From Norana najaformis (Eukaryota > Annelida > Clitellata > Crassiclitellata > Hormogastridae): DNA of 64,000 bases. The notes under the pieces are model-generated. The model was not told the DNA's origin. It made no database searches and saw nothing but the letters and a program-made list of their open reading frames with translations. The position numbers and the translations under genes are program-made. Positions within the stretch are counted from its first letter, which is position 1; the number at the start of each line of letters is the position of its first letter. The stretch covers positions 33,707,989-33,771,988 of the forward strand of contig OZ029915.1 in NCBI GenBank assembly GCA_964023275.1. The letters are read 5' to 3'. Below are positions 24,267-34,600 of the stretch, piece after piece.

Positions 24267-24959
24267 TCAGTAATAGGACTTTGTACTGTGTTTGTTCAGG
24301 TATTTTAAGCCAATGCAGTGATTTGAGAACAAGAGTGATGTGATGGTGCTTAGGGTTTTGGTGACAGTACGATCGACAGCATTTTGGATAGCTTGAAGGC
24401 ATTTTGTTTGTGTGGTGTCTATACTTAGGAAAAGTGAGTTGCAGTAGTCTAATTTAAAATAGACTATGAACGTGGCGATTGTAGATGCAGTTTTGAAGTC
24501 AAGCATAGGGCGGATTCTGCGAATCTCAAGGATATGCATGAAGGACGTGCGGGAAAGACGGATGATATGATTGGCGAAACTGAGGTTTTGGTCACAGATC
24601 ACACCTAAATTTCGGACAGGAGAATTAGCAGTAAAGGTGTGGATGCAGGCAGAGTTCAAGTTGAGAAAGACAGAGGGGTCGGGATTTTTCAAGAAATGGT
24701 CATGCAGACCGATAGGCATGAATTTGGTTTTAGATGAGATCAAGTACAAGTGATTAGATGTCATCCAAGAGGAGAATGGTATGACCACACGAAGAAGATG
24801 ATCTATAAAGTAGGTGAAACAGTTCGAAGAGATGGGTAGTTTAGTGTATTCAGTATAGACGTATTGGTCAATTGAAGAGGCTTTAAGGAGTGAGCTGAGT
24901 AGGGTAGTGTAAAGGAAGAACAGGAAATGGAAGAGTCCGATGGCACAACGGCATTTCAC
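24267..24959 (-). pseudogene. LINE reverse transcriptase C-terminal half (CR1/Jockey-like)
   Basis: A 230-codon open stretch on the minus strand encodes the RT thumb and downstream region. Recognisable blocks are WMTSNHLYLISSKTKFMPIG, VRNLGVICDQNLSFANHI, RRIRPMLDFKTASTIATFIV, KLDYCNSLFLSI and LQAIQNAVDRTVTKT. This order is characteristic of CR1/Jockey-group non-LTR elements. The catalytic half is absent and the 5' end runs into unrelated sequence, so the copy is 5'-truncated. It lies in an intron of the SUEL/CUB gene, antisense to it. Confidence 0.85.
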
Positions 24960-25119
24960 TTAGGAAAATGGATTGATGTGGAGAAGATCATAATGAATAG
25001 CAGAGGTTGAGTTCTTAGATGATTTCTGCAGCTGTGACAAAGTGGCGAAGACACGTAATTGGAGGGAGCAAATGTTGCCTTTGGAAGACTCTGTAAGATA
25101 AGGAATAACAACCAAAGCA

Positions 25120-25575
25120 GTCTGAAAACCAAGATTTGTCTACATGAAGCCGTAGTAATAAGCACTTTGCTGCATGGAGTGGAAACCCGGCCACTGACGG
25201 TGGCAAACAGGAAGAGAGGCAGCACATCATAGATGGTTTGCGGAGATTTTCATACATTTGATGGCGTGACAACTGTCGAATGAAACAGCAAGATAAAGGG
25301 ACAGGAGCAGAGGAAATGGAGACTGTCATCAGAAAGCGAAAGCTGAAGTGGATGGTAAACGTGGTTCGTATGGACAAAGGTAGAAGCGCCAACCGAGTAA
25401 TGAATTGAATCCCTGAGGGAAAAAGGAGAAGGGGAAGACCAAGAAAGAACTGGCTGGAGACTCTCAGAAATGAACTGAGAAGCCTGGAGATGTTGTGGGA
25501 TGAGGCAAGGAGACTTGCGATGGACAAGAATGAGTGGAGAAACTGCGTAGCCCGAAGTGCAGACCTGCACAGGTA
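25120..25575 (+). pseudogene. LINE C-terminal fragment of a second family (plus strand)
   Basis: The plus strand encodes LHGVETRPLTVANR, then after frame breaks RKRKLKWMVNVVRMDKGRSA, EGKRRRGRPRKNWLETLRNE, WDEARRLAMDKNEWRNCVA and LHR. This is the conserved tail of an RTE/APE-type LINE polyprotein (KLxWxGHVxRMD...GRPRxxW...A.DRxxWR). Stop codons and frameshifts show decay. A (TATG)n tract follows at about 25590-25680. Confidence 0.8.
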
Positions 25576-25689
25576 GAACTATTTGCTAAGTGAGTATGTA
25601 TGAATGTATGTATATATTAATTTATGTATTATATGTATATATGTATGTATGTAAATATACATGTATGTATGTATGCATTAAGACACTTA

Positions 25690-26870
25690 ATACAGCGCCT
25701 TACAAAAATGTTGCACACATCCAAGACTAACTGATTCAAACAATTGCGTTTAAGACAGTTTAAAAAATCCTCTCTCTCCCTTTTGTTTCATACATCCCAC
25801 TAGCGTTGCCAATTCCTCGGAGGGCCAGCACAACCCCCTCCCCTGTCACAACTCCCTGGAAATCCAGAATGAAGCGTAAAACCTCGTTCACGAAGGCCTC
25901 TGCTGGATGTTGACTCTGCGGCCGCGTAATCAGCTCGGCCGAGTTTATCTGAGATGGCTAATCTAATTGTCGTGATGCCGCATAAGGATGACGACGACGA
26001 TGAGGAAGAAGATAGGAGGAGGAAGGAAAAGAAGGAAGAAGGTGGGAATCAAAAGACAGGTGAAGGAGGAGGAGGAGTAAGAGGAGCAGTGGGTCAGAAA
26101 GAGCAGAGGTCAAGATCGCTTAAATTGATATCAGATTCGCCCTTAATGTTAATTGCGGGGAATGTAATGGTGTGAAAAGAGGTCGGAGCTTCCTTAGGGT
26201 TAGGGTTAAGCAAGGTCTTGGGCCATCGTTTAAAGCCAAGTTAGATGGTTTTCATTATAGGATTCTGACTATGGTCGGTTTTAGTACTTCTCTAGAACAA
26301 AATTACGCCTTACCAGTGTTTAGCAATTCAGTCATTAAACAACCAGGATTTGCATAATTATTGTCGGGAAGCAATGAAGAGCCAGATATCATCGCAGGCA
26401 ACGGAGAGCCAGATATCTCATCGCAGTAGAGTGCACAAAGGTGCGTGGAGTTCCTAGTTTATAATAGAAGGAAAGGAAATGCGTAAGAGGCTTGTAAAAG
26501 ACGCTGAGGCGCTGCATCGCATTAAATCGCATCGCATCACAGCATTACATTCGATACCATTGCAACACCAGAATCTATTCTAATCATATGCTTAGCTATA
26601 CATACATACGTATGTGGCCCGGCAGAGGTGGCGTATGGCAAATCTGAGAACATTTTGGCTAGTGCTTTCTTGGCTCAGCGCTATCCGGCGAATAATATGA
26701 GAACATTTTGGCGAGTGCTGTCATGGTCCATAGCTAAGGAGAGAGGAAGGGAATGAGCAAAAGGGAGAGGGAGAAACTGGGAGCAAAAGATTTTTCCCTC
26801 CAAGAACTTTTGCCGATTTAGAACCCAGACGCGCAGCGCCGGATAGGGTATACGTTGTTTTATGTTTTAG
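25690..26870. other. Intronic unassigned sequence
   Basis: Includes a purine-rich stretch near 25985-26110. A short TTAGGGTTAGGGTT lies at about 26197-26213. Two pairs of short direct repeats are present: GAGCCAGATATC...CATCGCAG near 26375-26430, and GAGAACATTTTGGC...GTGCT near 26647 and 26698. Confidence 0.5.
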
Positions 26871-26874
26871 GGTG

Positions 26875-27060
26875 GTGCACGGTGGCCGATTGGTTAAAGC
26901 GCTCGGCTCGTAACGAGGAGAGTACGGGTTCGAGCCTCCCCGAGGCGGTTACTGTGTAGGAACTTGAGCAAGTGTATGACTCACAATTACTCAGCGCCAT
27001 CGATTGATACTTAGTCATTAGATTGTGGCGCTTAGTAAATGTAGAAATAATTATTGTATT
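26875..27060 (+). repeat. tRNA(Thr-CGT)-like SINE, plus strand
   Basis: GCACGGTGGCCGATTGGTTA (A box), CTCGTAAC (anticodon loop with CGT) and GGGTTCGAGCC (B box) are at tRNA spacing. A body with AACTTGAGCAAGTG and a tail with GTGGCGCTTAGTAAATG follow. It ends about 40 bp before the CUB exon acceptor. The stems are decayed, so it is a retroposon and not a tRNA gene. Confidence 0.75.
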
Positions 27061-27099
27061 TGATGCCATTATTGTGCACTGGATGGCATGATGTTTCAG

Positions 27100-27546
27100 T
27101 TGCTGATCCGGATTCGGAGTCATGTCGGTTGTCTCTCGAGCCAAATCAATCCTACGGTTACATCCCGTCCATGACTGCGGCTGAAGGTAGTCGTCGTCGC
27201 TCGAGGCAGCCGTGTGGCTCTCCAGAGACGCCGTGGATCCTCAGTGTTCCCAGCGGCCAGCGCATCAACGTCACCCTGATGGACTTCACTTCGTCGTCGG
27301 TGACCTACGATGGCCAGGCGACCACTGGAACTATGTCCCCGGTCACAACCGCAGCTCAAACCACATCTGTCGTTCCCTGTGACCTATATGCGATCATCGA
27401 GGAGGAAAAGCCCACGAAACGAACGGATATATGCGGCAGTGGGATCGTCGAACTGTCCCACGCCTTCGTCTCGGCAGGTGACCTTATCAAGGTCATGGTC
27501 TTTTACCGGAATGAAGAGAGCGCGAGGTTCATTCTCCGATATGAAG
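27100..27546 (+). CDS. CUB-like domain exon of the SUEL receptor gene
   Basis: A 447-bp exon of phase 1 at both ends (acceptor GATGTTTCAG, donor GAAG|GTAAGT). It encodes about 149 residues with four cysteines in CUB-like order. It runs SYGYIPSMTAAEGS, PWILSVPSGQRINVTLMDF (the typical CUB central strand), CDLYAIIEEEKPTKRTDICG, then a closing FILRYEG. A Thr/Ser-rich insert (about residues 85-100) lies between the second and third cysteines. CUB domains mediate extracellular protein binding. The first codon is completed by the G ending the SUEL exon (giving Val). Confidence 0.85.
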
Positions 27547-28213
27547 GTAAGTAGAAATAGAGAAGTGTCAAATAGCAGATCGATAGCAGCATATCGATAG
27601 CAGATATCTAGCAGTTACATCCACGACCCACGTACGTACCCTCTCTCTCTCATCCATCTCCATTCATTGCTACATAGGGCAGTTCCAGACATTCAAAACA
27701 ACTGCTTTATCACAGCGTAATGAGCACCTCTAGGTTTGCCACAACGACAGAAAACGGCAAACAAGCATGACAAACACCCATGAAAACACAGTTAAACTAA
27801 GGAGAAACGACACCACTGCTCAGCAGTAAACGAAAATTAAGGTCTGTATAGACAAGTCATTGGATCCTCTACCCAGTTGGTTGATGACCTCAGGTTTCGT
27901 TACAAATACCGATTTAACACAATCGTGATGACGATTATCTATTAGAAAGGTCCACAGCAGATTGTGTACAGCAGTATTCGACGAAAAGCGCAAGTGAAAA
28001 TAGAATTAAATGCGACGTTTACTTCCAATATGAAACGAAAATTAAGCGTGAACTAGAGAGCATCATGGTGGCTAGTAGTGGTTTCCTGCACCTAATCGCA
28101 ACAAAGGCCAAAAAATGAAACTAGCACTGCATGCAAAATAGGGCCTGCAGTTAGACACTTGATGTTTTGTTTTTGCTCTGGCGGAAGATGACGCAGTAGC
28201 ATTTCCGTTTCAG

Positions 28214-28369
28214 CGATTGGCTGTCCGGATGTGACGCAGACTCCGCCAAACGTCTGGCTGAAGCGGGAAACGAATCGGATGATGGCAGGGTGTGTAGCAT
28301 CACAAGTCACGTGGCAGCTGGTATGTGTTGGAAACCGCTGGGAAGGAAGTCCCATCAACTGCTCCACAG
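28214..28369 (+). CDS. Sushi/CCP domain exon of the SUEL receptor gene
   Basis: A 156-bp exon of phase 1 at both ends (acceptor TTTCCGTTTCAG, donor CACAG|GTTCTC). It encodes 52 residues with the CCP signature of four cysteines: IGCPDV, MMAGCVAS, WQLVCVGNRWEG, INCSTG. The Trp precedes the last cysteine as in complement-control modules. The domain is slightly short for the family (usually about 55-65). It continues the extracellular part after the CUB-like domain. The donor is weaker than the others, so its exact end is less certain. Confidence 0.78.
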
Positions 28370-28424
28370 GTTCTCTGCCTATACCTAGTCTGTCATCGTC
28401 ACTGCCATTTTCTTTCTGATCTTC

Positions 28425-28560
28425 ATCACCATCATAATTATTATTATCATCATCATCGTCGTCATCAACATCATCGTCGTCGTCGTCGTCCTCGTTATCA
28501 TTATCGTCATCAACTTTTTTGTCATAATTATAATAATCATAATCATCGTCATCATCTTGC
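28425..28560. repeat. (ATC)n/(GTC)n trinucleotide repeat
   Basis: Imperfect trinucleotide microsatellite immediately downstream of the CCP exon. His/Arg-rich frames through it are artefacts. Confidence 0.8.
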
Positions 28561-28630
28561 GTAAGTAAGATTAACTATTGTTTCGGACTTATTTATTATT
28601 ATATCAGTTGCTGTTGTCTTGTTGTTTCAG

Positions 28631-28681
28631 TCGGTTCGAAAGACGCTCGTCGCGAAAGTGGATTAGCTAGTCTCTCCGTCG
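28631..28681 (+). CDS. Short linker exon of the SUEL receptor gene
   Basis: A 51-bp stretch with phase 1 at both ends (acceptor GTTGTTTCAG, donor CGTCG|GTATGC) encodes a Ser/Gly-rich linker, VGSKDARRESGLASLSV, between the CCP domain and the membrane helix. Phase compatibility with both neighbours supports it, but it is short and has no domain signature. It could be skipped without changing frame. Confidence 0.6.
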
Positions 28682-28800
28682 GTATGCTATGCTATGCTAT
28701 GCTATGTTATGCTATGCTCTGCTATGTTATGCTATGCTATGTTATGCTGTGCAATGCACTCGTCACGCTACTTATGCTATGATATGTTGTACTATGTATG
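28682..28800. repeat. (TATGC)n pentanucleotide repeat
   Basis: About 15-20 imperfect copies of GCTAT, starting directly at the donor of the linker exon. Confidence 0.85.
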
Positions 28801-28834
28801 ACTTAATGTATGCATGTATTTATGTATTTTTGTA

Positions 28835-29512
28835 TACCACCAACCCATTATAACGCTGAACTTTGGGTCCATATTCGCTTCCGCATTATATCGAATATTA
28901 ATCTATAAAGATTTCACATACAAAATGAGTTACAGTTGCGTTTTAGTGCATACTTGTAGGTTTTGGGAGTATGAATTCGGAGGTGGTGATCCTCCATTGC
29001 AGTTAAAAGGTCGTACATTGACCGAATTATGTGGCCAACTGTTGCTTTCATTCGTTACTACGAATGCGTGGCATCATCTAAGGTAATGTTTTCGTCCACG
29101 GCTGTCAAAACGAGTTGTTCCCGATGGCGCAAAATGGCGCCTGATTTTTTCTTAACAGAACGAGCTTTGCGTGTACGAGTATTATTATCAGAGATCCTAT
29201 TATCGCGTTAGTGTCTTACGTCCGTGCAATCTTGTCTGCGAGGTATAACTGCATCAAGGCTCCCGTTGTCAAATGCGGAAATATATTAGCACGTGTATTA
29301 TCGTTCACAAAAGGCAGAGAGAACATGAAAATGTTTGGTAGCGGCGCCTGAAACTGTAGACAGAGTCAATTATCGCAGGTAGAACAATTGAATGTTAGCA
29401 TGTCTATGGTAGAAATTAACATTCTTACTAAGAAATTCGGGAGCCATTGTTGTGACCGCGTTACAACCGAATTCACGTTATATCGGGGCGCGCTATAACG
29501 GGTCTATGGTAT
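28835..29512. mobile_element. MITE-like DNA transposon, copy 2 (intronic)
   Basis: About 678 bp homologous to 4357-5051, in the same orientation. Its termini pair as TATACCACCAACCCATTATA (left) and TATACCATAGACCCGTTATA (right, minus strand). TA flanks are consistent with TA-targeting elements. It lies between the linker and transmembrane exons of the SUEL gene. The 60-codon frame at 29029-29211 differs from copy 1 at only two codons by eye. Confidence 0.78.
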
Positions 29513-30208
29513 ATATATGTGTTTGAATGTATACATATCTGTATGTATGGAGGTCTGTGTATGTGTATATATGTATGATAATCAGAAGCTGACATAATTT
29601 TGTGAAAAATAAACTACTAAAGAGTGAGGTATAGCAAGTTGAAGCTAGACAGGTATTCGATATAGGGCTAATAGTGGAAAAAGTCAAAAGTATATTTGCT
29701 TACTGATTTGATATGGACCATAAACACTTAGGACTGTTTGCTGTGAAACTACTTCAGTCTGGCAAATGCTTTCCTGCAACTGGCGCAATCATCACAACAG
29801 ACGGATAGGATGTCTCGTCCAAATTTCGGAATAGTTTGGATTTCCTAAAAAATCGACTTCAGTAAACAAGTCCCATAGTCATATTACTATGTGACTGCGG
29901 GACTTTATTTACCTAACCACGTGACTGAGAGACTGCGTGGTAATAAGACTGAAGGACTATACAGAGTAGTTGTTTCTCAATGACTAAGAAACAGTCGACT
30001 TGCATACATGATTATGAGACAGACTTTAGTTATGTGCTACATTATTATACTTCGTGACTACGAGACTATATGACTGTTAGACTACGTGACTACGTATCTA
30101 TGTAACGACATCGACGTGCTATGTTCCAACAGAATATTAATATACGTAGAGGTAAACGGGTCGTGAGTTGCAGTAGTAGTAAGTCGCAGATGTGGATTTC
30201 TGTTGTAG
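29513..30208. other. Intronic sequence with degenerate GACTA-type repeat
   Basis: At about 29870-30115, words such as GTGACTACGAGACTATATGA recur irregularly, suggesting an old short-period tandem repeat. No exon is seen until 30209. Confidence 0.45.
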
Positions 30209-30290
30209 GTGCCTCTATTCTAATCATCTTGGGGGTGTCGCTGGCAATTGGTCTTGTGGTCCTTCTTTTCGGTCTCTACTACATGAAGAG
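30209..30290 (+). CDS. Transmembrane exon of the SUEL receptor gene
   Basis: An 82-bp exon with phase 1 entry (acceptor ATTTCTGTTGTAG) and phase 2 exit (AAGAG|GTCTCA). It encodes a single hydrophobic helix, ASILIILGVSLAIGLVVLLF, followed by GLYYMK and a basic stop-transfer that continues as RRRE in the next exon. This makes the product a type I single-pass membrane protein. The hydrophobic frame continues upstream of the chosen acceptor, but only the chosen border fits phase 1. Confidence 0.75.
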
Positions 30291-30339
30291 GTCTCAACTC
30301 CGATCTCATTGTTTCCTGCTAACAGACGATCAAGATAAT

Positions 30340-30460
30340 AATATTGGTCAAACGACGACTACGACGACGATGATCATGATAGTGGTCATGGTCATGATTA
30401 TAATAATTATCTTACAAGATTATCATAATGAGCATGATATTGATGAATATGATCTTGATC
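30340..30460. repeat. (GAC)n/(ATGATC)n intronic microsatellite
   Basis: Produces a Thr-, Met- and Ile-rich frame that is not part of the model. Confidence 0.6.
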
Positions 30461-30809
30461 ATTAGTAAGGTAAACTGCTTTGGCCCCAACCTTTATTCAT
30501 CGTTATTCAGTTAATGGCTTGTCATAACAGCGTATGCATATGTAATCTGATTACGAATGTAGCCGCTTTTTGAAATTCACATTAATACATCGATGTATAA
30601 TATAGAACTACCTTCCAGATACTTTTCTGACACCTCTGCCAATTTCTTGTTCCCAAGGAATCATGATGACATTGAGTAAACATATACAGAAAAGAGCTTT
30701 CCGACAGAGTTTGGCCAGACGTGTCTATCGAACTCTAACCTGCGATTCTAAATTAGAAAGATGATCAACGACTCTCTTTATTCACTTGTTCTGTTCTTTC
30801 AAATTTTAG

Positions 30810-31647
30810 GAGACGCGAGGGCGTGCCCCTGGGGGTCAGAGGTCATCAGATGCGTGACCTTAAGCCTCTGAGTTCTGACGCGGCCTATGAGGCAGCCAGT
30901 GTCTATGCCCGCAACACGGCCTTCGAACCAGTCCGCGTGGCGACGCACCAGCGGAGTGGCAAGGGAGTGGCAATTGACGAGGGCAACGAGTATGAATACG
31001 TTTGGGATGTCCCTTCGAACATGATGCCCATTGCCAAGGCCACGCGGACCTCGGATCAGGACAGCGATGAAGCCGTTGGGGTCGCAGGTCACGCAAGGCC
31101 ACCGGACCTGATCAGAGCCGAGAGAAGGGCGGAGGGCAGCAGGACTCTCCAGAAGGTCGCCCAGTGCAGTTGTCTGGCAGATACACCGCCGCCGACGATG
31201 GCTAAGCAGCGTAGTTCGACGCTTGCCAAGCCGAGGGACGTAGGTTCAACGCCCGGAACGCGGTTCGCCAGCCTCGAGAGTCGATCGAGAAGGAGAGAGA
31301 TGGATGCAGTCGGAAGGAAGACGATGGATTTAAAGGGAATGGACGGAGGAAGAGAAGGATCAAGGGGTGGGGAAGGGTGGGAGTCTGGGGTGGATGCGCT
31401 GAGGGTGTGCCGACACTGTGGACATTCGGTGGCTGACCCGCCTTCAACGTCATCGGCTGGGGTCATACGTTTGACCCCGAATAGCGCCACAATGGCCCGA
31501 AGACCATTCCCAGGACCCAGTGCGACAACGACAACGAGACCAACCATCGAAACAACCAGTGGAAAAAGGAGTGGCACAACTGGCGCTACCGTCTCTGTAA
31601 CGTCGACAGTTGCGCCTACCACTTTACCACGAACTCACAGACACTAA
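30810..31647 (+). CDS. Cytoplasmic-tail terminal exon of the SUEL receptor gene
   Basis: The acceptor (TTCTTTCAAATTTTAG) gives a phase 2 entry joining MK-R-RREGVPLG. The frame runs 278 codons to TAA. The first ~75 residues look conserved in style: DLKPLSSDAAYEAASVYARN and NEYEYVWDVPSNMMP, with several tyrosines that could be phosphorylation or adaptor sites (inferred). The rest is low complexity (Arg/Gly/Ser/Thr-rich) and includes a tRNA-like block at 31192-31260. The true coding end may therefore be earlier, by a donor or stop I cannot fix. An AATAAA lies at 32607-32612. From the SUEL exon to this stop the model gives about 619 residues. Confidence 0.7.
31192..31270 (+). repeat. tRNA-like (SINE head) block inside coding exon
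   Basis: TGGCTAAGCAGC at 31199 fits the A-box consensus closely, and GGTTCAACGCC at 31243 is B-box-like. The 44-bp spacing between their starts is tRNA-like. This suggests an exonised SINE head within the receptor tail. Confidence 0.4.
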
Positions 31648-34600
31648 ACACCGTCGGCCGGTGGCAAGCCAGCCAGGTAGCCAGCCACTCCTATAAATCA
31701 GTTTAAGAACTCTCCTCGAAACCCACCACCACAGTGCTGCCTGCAAAGGGCCTTTCCAACAGAGGATGTTTAGAGCTAATAACAGTTGTCTACATGCATG
31801 TATGTAAACAACCTAGATACTAGCATAGATATGATCTGTTATGTATACAACATACATGGTATACATATACCATATATATTCCATGTATAAGTATATATAA
31901 AGTTATATTTTAGCATTCGACTTGTATTAACGGGAACATTGAAGGTAATGCCAATTAGTGCCCGTGATATTATTAATTTGGTTTTCTTCAACTATTTGAT
32001 TAGTATAATGTTAACATTGATGAACCATCATAACCATCATTATTCATACCACCATCAGCATCTTCATCTGCATCATCCTGGTCGCCGTATTATTTAGAGC
32101 ATGTAGGTTCATTCACAACAGGCGCAGAAAAGAAGGATTCATAGGAGAAGAGGAGACTGCGGGATGGGTGGTTGAGGAAACTGAGGCGGAGGAGGAGGAG
32201 AAAGAGGAGAAAGGCAGGGAGAGTCTCCTAAAGAGGTCATTTGGCCATAAAGACCCAAGAAAAATGTCAATAGGAAATAATTTTAACCTTCCACTGCAAC
32301 AGATTGAAGTTCAAAGTTGCCAAGCCATAAATCTGAAAAAGGTCATCCAGCAAACTTTAAATTTGCCCATAAAGAAGAAAGATTTAGGCCATTTAAGTGT
32401 ATATCATTGTTTATAAGGGAAGATCGAGAAAGATATGTTTCATTTCGCTCTTAACACTTTTAAATTTTAATTTGGACATGCTTAACTACGGGTATTCATA
32501 ATATTATTTGGATTTAAAAACGTTTTTCAGTAAATGGGAATGATGACGTTAGTTCTTAACTGAATTAAATGAACTGCCAACAAAAAAATGGAGAAATGCA
32601 AGCAGTAATAAAATACTACAAGTAAAAATTCATATTTAAAAAGCATAGGCTGTAGAGTATTTTGTGAAATCTCTTCGTTTTTCTAAAGTTTCGGCACTTC
32701 CATTCCTCTTCCACTTGTAAAAATGTAAGTCAAAGGTTGGGGATTTCGACAAAGCTAAAGAGCGACAGCTTATGATCAGCAAGTGAGCTGGTAGCAGAGC
32801 TATGTAAGGAAGCACTCACTTATGTACTCCTACATGAATAATTTCTACTCTTATTTGCCAGTAACTCAAGGATCAAGTTGCGGAATGTGGTGAGTATACT
32901 GTAAATCTCTAAGTGGTTTCACCATATGCGAAAAGAATTGCCTTCAGACATCTCCGTAATGACCACGTAATGTACTGTGTAACCTAAACAACAAGGTGAC
33001 CTAAAATCTTAGGCGTTGTTATATGAATCGAATGCAAGGAGGAGGAAATTATGTTAGCGCCAGAGCAAATGGCGAGTCGCCTCGGATCACTCAGGGTCAC
33101 AATTTTTTACTACTTCAACCCCACGCTTTCCTTCCTATCCTTTCTTCATTACTAAACTCTGCATCACTCATAATTATTTCCATATATTTGTCTGTTTCCC
33201 AAGCCAGTGACCCAGTGAGCGTCTCAGTAGAAAAGAAGGCTAAAAAATGACACCTCTATGCATTGCTTCGTTTGAGCCCAGGGCACCTACTTTCCCCCTT
33301 TACCACGCCATTCTACCGATCTCATAGCAATACCGTGTGGCAGCTCTGCTCTGCGTGTTTTCATAGCGACCTGGAATTAATGAAAAAACTTGGTTCTGTG
33401 AATGTATATCTTTAAATATTTTCTGCTTTCGACACCGGAGGTCATACACGCAGTTTTATTTGATTAACTTGAGAAGCCAAGTGAAGGTTTTGAGATCACA
33501 TTAACGACGCTTTCTGGCTCACGCCTCATGCACATTTCTGTAGGCCTTGTGTTGTGGTTCTACTGTGTTATCCTGAACCAGTAGGTGTCGTGTACCTTAA
33601 GGTTCTGTCACCCAGACCCACTTGGAGAATGTAAGCCTCTACACCACCGTCATTGCTCATGCCATTCAGAAGTTCTCCTCATACACTACTGTTTTTAGGG
33701 ACCGCATGGTAATCTCGAGCTGCCTCTCTTAATTTCCACCGTGGATGACCTATGTCATTGAATACTGAATAAGACTGTTCAAATTCGTTTAACTATAATT
33801 ATTTAAACGAACTGAGTAGTCGTTTTAGATAGACGGAACATCGCTACCTGGCAAATAATATATATTGATGGTAATATGGAAGCTGCTAAACATGGCCACG
33901 ATGCAATCACCTGGCGAGTTCATTTGACAAACTCATTGTATCAAAGCGATGAAAATTATTTCTCGTCTTCTAAATACTAACGAAATATTAAAGATGTCGC
34001 TTCTGTTTGTGTACATATGTATCTAAACCCCATAGATTCGCAGAGGTTTCGTGTCTTGTACTTTATGCGACAGCAACGACACCTTCACAATTACGGAAGC
34101 AAACGCATTTTGCCGAAATAAGCAGGCCAGGAATCGAATAAGTGAAATAGGCCGAAAATACACTTTTGTTGCATGGAGCTCGTATCCGTCGACAGAGCAA
34201 AGTCAAGAGTCACCGATCTACACGAATCCCAAAGCTCATGGTCTTGTCTCAGAGGGCTCCTTAACCCAGGGCCCCCGGCTATGTACTCCACCGCCTACTT
34301 CAACTTGCAAAACTTTGTAGACGAAGCGAGGTTATTCGCTTCTTGAAAATCTTCTGCCAAACAAAAGTTATGTTTTATAATTCATCCATAGTGAGTCGTT
34401 ATGATGATAAAATTATAATGTAGAAGATTCGCAAAATAGACAATGTCTTAGACTGCTATACAGCGTATAAATTTACATATCGAATTACTTGTCATTATCA
34501 GTTTATCTACTGGCAAATCTCTGTTCTAAGTTATTAGGATGCCCAATTACAATCTCCTGCCCTTTCTTCTGCTCCTCTCTAATTGGTGAACTTCGGAACT

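Noticed and set aside
26197-26213. Telomeric repeats (TTAGGG), also near 39790
   Set aside because: Only two to three units each; too short for an interstitial telomere block.
26880-26950. Functional tRNA-Thr gene
   Set aside because: A and B boxes and a CGT anticodon loop are visible, but the stems do not pair and a SINE body follows.
30121-30208. Upstream extension of the transmembrane exon
   Set aside because: The frame is open, but only the acceptor at 30207-30208 gives the phase 1 entry required by the previous exon.
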